This document shows, one piece after another, positions 15,559-23,192 of a stretch of DNA of 64,000 nt (its first letter is position 1; every line of letters begins with the position of its first letter). The notes under the pieces were generated by a model. It had not been told where the DNA came from, made no database searches, and saw only the letters and a program-made list of their open reading frames with translations. The stretch is from Flavipsychrobacter sp. (GTDB lineage Bacteria; Bacteroidota; Bacteroidia; Chitinophagales; Chitinophagaceae), in assembly GCA_016787265.1 (NCBI GenBank), contig JAEUVF010000015.1:1-64000 (forward strand), given 5' to 3'. The position numbers and the translations under genes were made by a program.

Positions 15559-17562
15559 ATGAATGCGTTTTTCAAATTGAGCCTTGGAACGGCGGTACTA
15601 TTCGCCGTCGGTTTCCAGGCTTGCAAACCTAAAAACACCAGTTCCGCAGTTAGTGGGGATGCTGCTGTAAAAGCCTATGTTCCACCGGGTAAATACGACG
15701 AGTTTTACAACTTTGTTTCCGGAGGCTTTAGCGGACAATTAAGCGTTTACGGTCTTCCCAGCGGTCGTCTTTTCCGCGTAATTCCCGTTTTTTCCGTTGA
15801 CCCTGAAAAAGGCTGGGGTTATTCCGAAGAAACCAAGCCCATGCTGATGACTTCCCACGGTTTTGTTCCCTGGGACGATCTGCACCACACTGAGTTATCA
15901 CAGACCAATGGTGAAATCGATGGCCGCTGGGTTTTTGGTAATGCCAACAATACCCCCCGCGTGGCCCGCGTAGATTTAAAAACCTTCCGTACCGCGGAGA
16001 TCATTGAGCTACCTAACAGCGCCGGTAACCACTCCTCCCCTTTCATTACAGAAAATACCGAATACGTTGTTGCGGGTACCCGTTTCAGCGTTCCGGTTGA
16101 CTATGCAAACGGAGATGTTCCCATCAGCACCTACAAACAGAATTTCAAAGGCACCATCAGCTTTATCAGTGTTGGTAAGGAAGATGGTAAAATGGACATT
16201 GCATTTCAGCTCCTGTTGCCAGGTGTAAACTTCGACCTTAGTCATGCCGGTAAAGGTCCTAGCCATGGCTGGTTCTTTTTCTCCTGCTACAACAGTGAAC
16301 AGGCAAATACACTGCTGGAAGTAAACGCTTCCCAGAAAGACAAAGACTTCATCCTCGCCGTAAACTGGAAAAAGGCTGAAGAATACCTGAAAGCTGGAAA
16401 AGGTAAAAAAGAAAAAGTACGTTACGCCCGTAATACCTGGGATGAATCCACTCATTCCGGTAAACATGAAATACTTGAAGAAGTTACTGTACTGGATGCA
16501 GTTGCACTTAAGGATATCTGTTACCTGATACCATGTCCGAAATCACCACACGGATGTGATGTGGATCCAACTGGTGAATACATTGTAGGTTCAGGTAAAT
16601 TGGCTGCCCTGATTCCTGTATTCTCTTACACTAAAATGCAGAAAGCTATTGCAGCCAAAGCATTTGAAGGCGAATACGAAGGGATACCGGTGATCAAGTA
16701 CGAAGAGGCCCTGCATGGTGAAGTTCAGAAGCCAGGCCTCGGACCTTTGCACACTGAATTCGACGGTAAAGGAAATGCCTATACTTCTTTCTTTGTATCA
16801 TCTGAAATCGTTAAGTGGAATATCAAAGATCTGAAAGTATTGGATCGTGCTCCTACTTTCTATTCCATCGGTCACCTCAGCATTCCTGGTGGCGATAGCA
16901 AAAAACCCAGTCCGAAATATGTGGTAGGTTATAACAAAATCACTAAAGACCGTTATCTGCCTACCGGACCTGAGCTTGCTCAGAGTGCACAGATTTACGA
17001 TATCAGTGGCGATAAAATGCAACTGATCAATGATTTCCCCACTATTGGTGAACCACACTATGCACAATCCGCTCCTGCAGAATTGATCAGTAAGAACTCA
17101 GTGAAAATCTTCAAGATTGAAGAAAACAATCACCCTTATGTTGCCAAAGGTGAGAAAGAAAGCAAAGTGGTTCGGGAAGGCAATAAAGTACATGTGTACA
17201 TTACCGCCATTCGTTCTCACTTCTCTCCGGATAATATTGAAGGAGTGAAAGTAGGAGATGAAGTATACTTCCACGTAACCAACCTGGAACAGGATTGGGA
17301 CGTACCACACGGCTTTGCAGTAAAAGGCGCCAATAACGCTGAGTTGCTGGTTATGCCGGGTGAAACACAAACCCTCAAATGGGTACCTGAAAAAACCGGA
17401 ATATTCCCGATTTACTGTACCGACTTCTGCAGTGCCCTACACCAGGAAATGTCTGGTTATGTGCGGGTAAGTCCGAAAGGATCCAATGTTCCACTGACCT
17501 TCAGCCTTGGAAAAAACAGTTCCGATGCGATGTCAAAAGAGAACAATAGCAATGGCCACTAA
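15559..17562 (+). CDS. nosZ: Nitrous-oxide reductase, clade II
   Basis: A 667-residue periplasmic copper enzyme reducing N2O to N2. The seven-bladed propeller binding CuZ includes DDLHHTELS, NHSSPF, LSHAGKGPSHGW, KSPHGCDVDP, GPLHTEF, IGHLSIPGG and EPHYAQ. The C-terminal cupredoxin has CuA ligands H584, C620, C624, H628 and M631. The signal is of Sec type without twin arginine, as in clade II (atypical) NosZ; the Cys in FQAC near residue 22 may be lipidated. A strong terminator-like hairpin follows the stop. Expression is probably driven from the Fnr/Dnr-type site upstream of cytochrome c. Confidence 0.95.
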   Translation: MNAFFKLSLGTAVLFAVGFQACKPKNTSSAVSGDAAVKAYVPPGKYDEFYNFVSGGFSGQLSVYGLPSGRLFRVIPVFSVDPEKGWGYSEETKPMLMTSHGFVPWDDLHHTELSQTNGEIDGRWVFGNANNTPRVARVDLKTFRTAEIIELPNSAGNHSSPFITENTEYVVAGTRFSVPVDYANGDVPISTYKQNFKGTISFISVGKEDGKMDIAFQLLLPGVNFDLSHAGKGPSHGWFFFSCYNSEQANTLLEVNASQKDKDFILAVNWKKAEEYLKAGKGKKEKVRYARNTWDESTHSGKHEILEEVTVLDAVALKDICYLIPCPKSPHGCDVDPTGEYIVGSGKLAALIPVFSYTKMQKAIAAKAFEGEYEGIPVIKYEEALHGEVQKPGLGPLHTEFDGKGNAYTSFFVSSEIVKWNIKDLKVLDRAPTFYSIGHLSIPGGDSKKPSPKYVVGYNKITKDRYLPTGPELAQSAQIYDISGDKMQLINDFPTIGEPHYAQSAPAELISKNSVKIFKIEENNHPYVAKGEKESKVVREGNKVHVYITAIRSHFSPDNIEGVKVGDEVYFHVTNLEQDWDVPHGFAVKGANNAELLVMPGETQTLKWVPEKTGIFPIYCTDFCSALHQEMSGYVRVSPKGSNVPLTFSLGKNSSDAMSKENNSNGH

Positions 17563-17568
17563 TAAATC

Positions 17569-17598
17569 GAGAAGGCAGGTACTGCCTGCCTTCTCTTT
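17569..17598 (+). terminator. Hairpin between nosZ and the NosL fusion
   Basis: GAGAAGGCAGG and CCTGCCTTCTC form an 11-bp stem around a 5-nt loop, followed by TTTAA. The U-run is short, so it may be a partial terminator or an mRNA 3' stabiliser. It would separate high nosZ output from lower accessory gene output. Confidence 0.75.
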
Positions 17599-17610
17599 AA
17601 AACACCTATC

Positions 17611-18627
17611 ATGAACACAAGGTTATCTCCAACTACCCGAATCATCAGCCTGGTATCTGCAATTGCGTTGGCACTGGTATTCTTTCTTCCGATCTGGAGG
17701 ATTGACCTGGTTGCACCGCAATACCCGGAAGGTCTTTTTCTGCAGATCCATGCAGGTAAAATTGGAGGCGATATAGATGTAATCAATGGACTTAATCACT
17801 ATATCGGGATGAAACATATTGAAGAAAAAGACTTTGTTGAGTTCCAGGTACTCCCCTATGTTATCCTCACCCTGGCCGCATTTGGATTACTAACAGCAAT
17901 CATTAACCGTAAATGGTTTTATTTCACCTGGTTTGGATTTCTCTTATTATTTGGCATTGTAGCCATGCTTGATTTTTATCACTGGCTTTATAATTATGGA
18001 CACAACCTGGATCCGGCTGCCGCTATTAAAGTACCCGGACAATCCTATCAGCCCCCCCTGCTCGGCTACAAGCAGTTACTCAATTTCGGAGCCTACTCAA
18101 TGCCCGATATCGGGGGTTGGATCTTCGTGGTAGTGGGCGTATTACTACTGATCGGAGGATGGCTGGAACTAAGAACTATCAGAAAAAAACGCAGTATCGG
18201 ACCTGCATTCCTATTGCTCCTGGCCAGCAGCCTTTTCTTCGCTGGTTGTGCCAGCGGACCTCAGCCAATTCCCTATGGCAAGCAGGAATGCAATTATTGC
18301 AAAATGACATTGATGAATCAGCAATTTGGAACTGAATTGCTTTCCGATAAAGGCAAACCCTATTATTTCGATGACATTACCTGCCTGGTATCATACATCC
18401 GCGAAGGATCCGCGGGATCCACCGGTACCTATCAGGCATATATGAGCGACTATGACAACCCCGGCACCTTACTGGAACTGGAGAATGCATTTCTTTATCA
18501 GTCAGAGGAAATCCGCGGTCCGATGGGAGGTTCAGTTGCAGCATTTTCATCAGAGGACGCGCGTCAAAAATTCAGTGCATCCAAACCCGGCAAAAACACA
18601 ACCTGGAAAGAACAAGTTCAGCCATGA
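17611..18627 (+). CDS. nosL: Membrane protein fused to NosL copper chaperone
   Basis: A 338-residue fusion. The first 190 residues are an integral membrane domain with about four helices and a periplasmic loop rich in aromatic and His residues (DFYHWLYNYGH). From 196 a new hydrophobic segment ends in a lipobox (FFAGC, Cys213). The NosL domain follows, with C227-x-x-C230-K-M232 for Cu(I) and the FDDITCLV motif. In most organisms NosL is a separate lipoprotein. The inner lipobox suggests processing by signal peptidase II could release NosL, but this is inference. Overlaps nosD by 4 nt. Confidence 0.85.
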   Translation: MNTRLSPTTRIISLVSAIALALVFFLPIWRIDLVAPQYPEGLFLQIHAGKIGGDIDVINGLNHYIGMKHIEEKDFVEFQVLPYVILTLAAFGLLTAIINRKWFYFTWFGFLLLFGIVAMLDFYHWLYNYGHNLDPAAAIKVPGQSYQPPLLGYKQLLNFGAYSMPDIGGWIFVVVGVLLLIGGWLELRTIRKKRSIGPAFLLLLASSLFFAGCASGPQPIPYGKQECNYCKMTLMNQQFGTELLSDKGKPYYFDDITCLVSYIREGSAGSTGTYQAYMSDYDNPGTLLELENAFLYQSEEIRGPMGGSVAAFSSEDARQKFSASKPGKNTTWKEQVQP

Positions 18628-19856
18628 TTCGTCAATTACTCTTTGTCATTGGAACCCAACTGGCCACCCTCCTGCCAGTTCAGGCTGCTGAACACCTGGT
18701 GAAACCCGGTGAGTCTATACAGGCTGCCATTAACAAAGCATCGAAAGGTGATCTCATTAAAGTAATGCCCGGCACATACCGCGAAAAAGGAATTATCATA
18801 AATAAACAGCTTGTATTAAGAGGGATTGATTATCCGGTACTGGATGGTGAAAAAAAATATGAAGTACTAACCATAACCGCCGATCATGTAGTGGTGGAAG
18901 GTTTCGAAATTATCCGTTCCGGTTACAGTAGCATGGATGAACTGGCCGCCGTACGAATCAAGCAGGCATCCTATGTGGGTATCCGAAACAACCGGCTGAG
19001 GGAAAATTTTTTTGGCATTTATTGTCAGCACGCATCGTATAGTCTTATTGCCAACAATGACATAAAAAGCACAGGTGGCAGTGAACTGGATGCCGGCAAT
19101 GGCATCCATGCCTGGAAAAGTGACCATCTCGTTATTGATGGAAATTTCATCAACGGCCATCGGGATGGCATCTATTTTGAATTTGTAACTGAGTCTACAA
19201 TTACCAACAACAAAAGTCATCGGAATATCCGGTATGGATTACATTTTATGTTCTCTCACCAGGATATTTATACCAATAACACATTCAGCGAAAATGGTGC
19301 AGGTGTTGCGGTTATGTATAGCCGGCAGGTAACCATGATTCGCAATCATTTCCTGGATAATTGGGGGAGTGCAGCTTATGGAATTTTACTTAAGGATATA
19401 TCTGACAGCTATGCCGCTTACAATGAATTTTCCCGCAATACGGCTGCCATCTACATGGAAGGATCCAGCCGGCTAACCATTTTCGCCAACCGGTTTTTAC
19501 AGAATGGATATGGCATTCGCATCCAGGCGTCCTGTGATAATAATGTTATCCGTAAAAACAATTTCATCGCCAACAGCTTTGATATTGCCACCAACGGAAG
19601 CCTGGTATTAAATAGTTTTAATGAAAATTACTGGGATAAGTACGAAGGGTTTGATTTAAACCGGGATGGTATTGGTGATGTCCCTTACCGCCCCCTTAGC
19701 CTTTTTGCTCTGATCGTGGAACGTAACAACAGCGCCATGATGTTATTCCGCAGCCCCATGGTTGGTTTACTGGAAAAAGCGGAAAAAATCATGCCCGGAA
19801 TTACTCCGGAAAAACTGAAAGACGATCAACCCAGTATGAAACCCTTCCCGCTATGA
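18624..19856 (+). CDS. nosD: NosD copper-site maturation protein
   Basis: A 410-residue periplasmic protein with a signal peptide (about 1-21). It is followed by a right-handed parallel beta helix with many NN-type turns (IRNNRLRENFFGIYC, ITNNKSHRNIRYGLHFMFS, VTMIRNHFLDN). It ends with the typical NosD segment FNENYWDKYEGFDLNRDGIGDVPYRP. NosD works with the NosFY ABC transporter to assemble the sulphide-bridged CuZ centre of NosZ. Its start overlaps the NosL fusion and its stop overlaps nosF by 4 nt, so translation is probably coupled. Confidence 0.95.
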   Translation: MIRQLLFVIGTQLATLLPVQAAEHLVKPGESIQAAINKASKGDLIKVMPGTYREKGIIINKQLVLRGIDYPVLDGEKKYEVLTITADHVVVEGFEIIRSGYSSMDELAAVRIKQASYVGIRNNRLRENFFGIYCQHASYSLIANNDIKSTGGSELDAGNGIHAWKSDHLVIDGNFINGHRDGIYFEFVTESTITNNKSHRNIRYGLHFMFSHQDIYTNNTFSENGAGVAVMYSRQVTMIRNHFLDNWGSAAYGILLKDISDSYAAYNEFSRNTAAIYMEGSSRLTIFANRFLQNGYGIRIQASCDNNVIRKNNFIANSFDIATNGSLVLNSFNENYWDKYEGFDLNRDGIGDVPYRPLSLFALIVERNNSAMMLFRSPMVGLLEKAEKIMPGITPEKLKDDQPSMKPFPL

Positions 19857-20572
19857 TTATCGCAACTAATGTACAGAAAAAGTTCGGGCGACTGGTAGCT
19901 CTTGACAGCATCAGCCTGAGTTGTAATAAAGGACAGACCATCGCTTTGATCGGGCCCAATGGTTCGGGCAAAACTACCTTTATCAAATGCCTGTTGGGTA
20001 TGGTTATTCCCGACAGCGGCTTTATTACTGTTAACCAGGAAAACATACATCGTACCTGGGAATACCGGCAACATATAGGATATATGCCCCAAATCAGCCG
20101 CTTCCCGGATAATATGACCATTGAACAGGTTATTGACATGGTGAGAGACATTCGGTATAAACCCGGACAGGAACTGGATGAAGAATTAATCGAGGCATTT
20201 GATCTGACCCGCATGTACGGCAAGCGCATGAGAACACTATCAGGAGGAACACGTCAGAAAGTGAGCGCCTGCCTTGCTTTTTTATTCAAGCCGGATATTC
20301 TCATACTGGATGAGCCAACGGCCGGACTTGATCCAGTTGCTAGCGAAATCCTGAAAGCCAAAATCTTAAAAGAAAAAGCAAAGGGAAAACTGACCCTTAT
20401 CACATCCCATGTGCTAAGTGACCTGGACGACCTGGTATCGGAGATTATTTATCTGCAGGAAGGACAACTCCGATTTCATGAATCGGTTGCTGAATTGCAG
20501 AAAAAAACCGGGGAAGCCAAACTGAATAGGGTAATGGCACAAATCATGTTACAGAAAACGGCCCAACGATGA
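19853..20572 (+). CDS. nosF: NosF ABC transporter ATPase
   Basis: A 239-residue ABC ATPase. Walker A is GPNGSGKTT (near residue 35), the signature is LSGGTRQKVS, Walker B is ILILDEPTAGLDP, and the switch His lies in ITSH. It powers NosY, and the complex is thought to export a sulphur species needed for CuZ. It overlaps nosD and nosY by 4 nt each. Confidence 0.95.
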   Translation: MIIATNVQKKFGRLVALDSISLSCNKGQTIALIGPNGSGKTTFIKCLLGMVIPDSGFITVNQENIHRTWEYRQHIGYMPQISRFPDNMTIEQVIDMVRDIRYKPGQELDEELIEAFDLTRMYGKRMRTLSGGTRQKVSACLAFLFKPDILILDEPTAGLDPVASEILKAKILKEKAKGKLTLITSHVLSDLDDLVSEIIYLQEGQLRFHESVAELQKKTGEAKLNRVMAQIMLQKTAQR

Positions 20573-21336
20573 AAAAGATTATTAAATACAGCCTGCTTGA
20601 TATATTACGGAACCGTGTAATCCTTGCTTATACAGCCTTGCTGGCGGTTGTTAGTATCAGCCTATTCATGATGGAAGATAACCCAGTAAAAGCGGTCATG
20701 AGCCTCCTGAATATAAGTTTGCTGATTGTGCCGCTTGTAAGTAGCATTTTCTGTACCATCTATTTGTATAACAGTGCTGAATTCATTGAATTACTGGTTG
20801 CTCAGCCAATACGCCGATCGCGTTTGCTTTGGGGTGTATATCTTGGTATGATTACCGCATTACTGATTGCCCTCAGTCTGGGAATCGGTTTACCCCTGCT
20901 GCTATTGCAACCTACCTTATCCGGACTCAGCCTTTTTCTAACCAGCGCCGCCCTGACAATTGTTTTTTCCTCACTGGCAACACTTTCGGCTGTGCTTACC
21001 CGAGATAAAGCAAAAGGAATTGGCGTATCCCTGTTATTATGGTTCTATTTCACTTTTATATATGATGGAATAGTATTGCTGGTGTTGTTCCAGATGGCAG
21101 ACTATCCGCTGGAAACAACCATGATTGGTATGAGTATGTTGAATCCCATTGACCTGGGAAGAATCGGAATGTTGTTACAGCTCGATATCTCTGCAATGAT
21201 GGGGCTTACCGGCGCCCTTTTTCAGGACTTTTTCGGAAACGGATTTGGTGCCGGCCTGGTAATTCTGGTGATGCTTGGCTGGATGACATTCCCTATTCTT
21301 TTTGCGATTCGTCGTTTTAACAACAAGGACCTCTAA
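20569..21336 (+). CDS. nosY: NosY ABC transporter permease
   Basis: A 255-residue integral membrane protein with about six helices, beginning with a short cytoplasmic helix (IIKYSLLDILRNR) typical of ABC-2 permeases. It contains the VAQPIRRSRLLWG coupling region and a final helix pair before FNNKDL. It partners NosF and interacts with NosD. The last of the overlapping nosL-D-F-Y set, it is followed 14 nt later by a truncated haemoglobin. Confidence 0.93.
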   Translation: MKKIIKYSLLDILRNRVILAYTALLAVVSISLFMMEDNPVKAVMSLLNISLLIVPLVSSIFCTIYLYNSAEFIELLVAQPIRRSRLLWGVYLGMITALLIALSLGIGLPLLLLQPTLSGLSLFLTSAALTIVFSSLATLSAVLTRDKAKGIGVSLLLWFYFTFIYDGIVLLVLFQMADYPLETTMIGMSMLNPIDLGRIGMLLQLDISAMMGLTGALFQDFFGNGFGAGLVILVMLGWMTFPILFAIRRFNNKDL

Positions 21337-21350
21337 ACTTCTGATTGCTG

Positions 21351-21746
21351 ATGAAAAAAGACATTACTAACCGCACAGATATTGAAATGCTGATCAACCG
21401 TTTTTATGAACAGGTTAAAACAAATAATCAGATCGGTCATTTCTTTACTTCTGATAGAAACGTAAATTGGGAACACCATCTGCCTATCATGTATAATTTC
21501 TGGGAAAACATTCTGTTTTACACCGGTCAGTATAATGGGAATCCAATGGCGGTACACAAACAATTACACCAGGAATTTCCGCTAAGCAAAGAAGATTTTG
21601 CTGAATGGCTAAGACTGTTCAATGCAACTGCTGACGAACTGTTCAAAGGAGATAATACGGAGTTAATAAAACAACGAGCGCAATCAATTGCGCTCGTTAT
21701 GGAACTTAAAATTGTTCAGGGCACCAATACTTCATCAATCACATGA
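21351..21746 (+). CDS. Group III truncated haemoglobin
   Basis: A 131-residue protein; I prefer the ATG at 21351 over an upstream TTG. The sequence has the group III pattern: IGHFFTSDRNVNWEHHLPIMYNFWENILF, then YNGNPMAVHKQL, where the His is the proximal haem ligand, and RAQSIALVMELKI at the end. These proteins bind O2 or NO and often occur with denitrification genes. Placed directly after nosY, it likely protects against NO or O2. The last 31 nt overlap the convergent fasciclin gene. Confidence 0.88.
   Translation: MKKDITNRTDIEMLINRFYEQVKTNNQIGHFFTSDRNVNWEHHLPIMYNFWENILFYTGQYNGNPMAVHKQLHQEFPLSKEDFAEWLRLFNATADELFKGDNTELIKQRAQSIALVMELKIVQGTNTSSIT
21673..21698. terminator. Perfect palindrome inside the haemoglobin gene
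   Basis: AACGAGCGCAAT and ATTGCGCTCGTT form a 12-bp stem with a 2-nt loop. On the minus strand it lies about 18 nt past the fasciclin stop and is followed by GTTTTATT, so it probably ends the fasciclin transcript. It is within the coding part of the convergent haemoglobin gene. Confidence 0.7.
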
Positions 21747-22264
21747 ATGATGCCGTTACTTGCCGGCACAGAAGCCAGTATGGTTGCTTTATCGTTCACC
21801 ATCACTTTACCATCTTTTACTGAAATCTTGATATTCCCTCCATTCGCCTGTCCCAAAACCTGACCATCATTCATCAGGTCAGTTTTGATTACTCCAACAT
21901 ACACATGGTACTGAAGTATATTTTCAAGATCCGACTTGCTGGACGGTTGCATTAATTTATCCAGGGTTCCGGCAGGCAATTTGTCAAATGCTGCATTAGT
22001 AGGCGCAAAAACGGTAAAGGGGCCTGCATTGGAAAGTACATCCACCAATCCGGCAGCCTGCACGGCTTTCACAAGAGTGGAATGATCTGCACTGCCAATT
22101 GCCACTTTTACAATGTCTTTCTGGGAATCATCGTCCTTAACGGCAGACTGTCCGCCCAGCGGTGTTTCGACGGTTGCTGCTGCGGCATTGTCAGAAGCGG
22201 CCTGATCACCGCAGGAATGCATCAGGAGGGATGCTCCAATCAGGAGTGGAATCCAATTTCTCAT
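21716..22264 (-). CDS. Fasciclin-domain lipoprotein
   Basis: A 182-residue protein with a lipobox (LLMHSC, Cys near residue 18), a linker rich in Ala and Thr, and one FAS1 domain. The FAS1 H1 box is FTVFAPTNAAFDKLP and the YHV element follows, with a conserved end (IHVIDEVLVP). FAS1 domains mediate adhesion or ligand binding; the role here is unknown. Its promoter has a perfect Fnr/Dnr-type palindrome at the same spacing as nos, placing it in the same presumed regulon. The 3' end overlaps the haemoglobin gene. Confidence 0.88.
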   Translation of the reverse strand: MRNWIPLLIGASLLMHSCGDQAASDNAAAATVETPLGGQSAVKDDDSQKDIVKVAIGSADHSTLVKAVQAAGLVDVLSNAGPFTVFAPTNAAFDKLPAGTLDKLMQPSSKSDLENILQYHVYVGVIKTDLMNDGQVLGQANGGNIKISVKDGKVMVNDKATILASVPASNGIIHVIDEVLVP

Positions 22265-22293
22265 ACTGTTATTTTTAGGGTGTAATAAATAAT

Positions 22294-22339
22294 CTAAACT
22301 ATTTCACCCTGTTTATATCTATTATGATTCTGGTCATAA
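22294..22339 (-). promoter_or_regulatory. Fnr/Dnr site and -7 box of the fasciclin gene
   Basis: TTATGA and TCATAA form a perfect inverted repeat with a 6-nt spacer at 22322-22339, centre 22330.5. On the minus strand TAGTTTAG, one mismatch to TAnnTTTG, starts at 22301, exactly 30 nt past the centre. The leader is about 25 nt. Confidence 0.7.
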
Positions 22340-22347
22340 CAAAAAAA

Positions 22348-22370
22348 GCAGGTAGTAGAAACTACCCGCG
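22348..22370 (-). terminator. Terminator of the transposase-derived gene
   Basis: On the minus strand GCGGGTAGT, a 4-nt loop and ACTACCTGC form a stem with one mismatch, followed by seven T. It lies 29 nt after the stop at 22399 and directly abuts the fasciclin activator site. Confidence 0.8.
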
Positions 22371-22398
22371 TTCACACACATGAGAAATAAAGAAATTT

Positions 22399-23043
22399 TT
22401 ATTGCATTTGCACTTCGTGCAAAGGATGCTTATTTATAAGTTGAAGCAGTTTAGCCTGCATGTTTTCATTGCGATAATTGTACCGGAATTCACATTCCTT
22501 GATATGCAGATAGAGTGTATTCCGGTTTACACCCCGGAATTTCATCAGTCTGTTTCGGGTTAAACCCCAGAAGCCGGAAATCTCATCTCCATTCGTAGTG
22601 GCTCCGGCGGCCAGCATATCTCTCCTGTATAAACGCCAACTGTTGAAATCGGCTACTGCCAGAATATTCTGCATTTCAGACCCTGGCTGACCATTATGCT
22701 GTTTCTGCCAGTTGAGTAAATGTTCTTTGGTAACATTTTCCAGTCCGGTCGCATATACCTGACCGTTATGACGCGTAAAACCGAAATAGGAAGTTTTAGG
22801 TAACCCGGTTAAGGATCCTTTCAGGGAAACGACATTTTCTGGTAATTGATGCGGTGGAAATGCGTCTTCGCAAAATTGCGCCAACCTGGTTCGGATCAGT
22901 TTCAGGTATGCATTGACCGTTACACGGCTCACTCCTGTAATAGCAGCAATCTGGGTAGCAGTTAAGTCTTCGCAGAAATAATGTAATATCTCCCTGCATT
23001 TTCTTTCTGAAAGGTGTGCCCCTTTCAACATTCTATTTTTCAT
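22399..23043 (-). CDS. IS1595/IS1016-like transposase homologue, probably inactive
   Basis: A 214-residue protein. An N-terminal HTH (DLTATQIAAITGVSRVTVNAYLKLIR) and a C-terminal block (GFWGLTRNRLMKFRGVNRNTLYLHIKECEFRYNYR) match transposases of the IS1595 superfamily. The first catalytic Asp, normally in VDESYFG, is lost (PKTSYFG), and the segment after it is shortened. VADFNSWRLY may keep the second Asp, and GDEISGFW the Glu. The gene has its own intrinsic terminator, and I see no flanking inverted repeats. It could be domesticated, for example as a DNA-binding regulator, or simply decaying. Confidence 0.7.
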   Translation of the reverse strand: MKNRMLKGAHLSERKCREILHYFCEDLTATQIAAITGVSRVTVNAYLKLIRTRLAQFCEDAFPPHQLPENVVSLKGSLTGLPKTSYFGFTRHNGQVYATGLENVTKEHLLNWQKQHNGQPGSEMQNILAVADFNSWRLYRRDMLAAGATTNGDEISGFWGLTRNRLMKFRGVNRNTLYLHIKECEFRYNYRNENMQAKLLQLINKHPLHEVQMQ

Positions 23044-23192
23044 CGAGATAGGTTTGGTTTGCAGAATTTATACGAAACGATTCGGAGATAAATATCTACA
23101 GAACCACCAACACAAAAAACCTAATTATACACCAGTGGGAATAATACGGGATAAACAGAACGATCAAGATGTTAGAGAAAAGTGAAGGCCAA

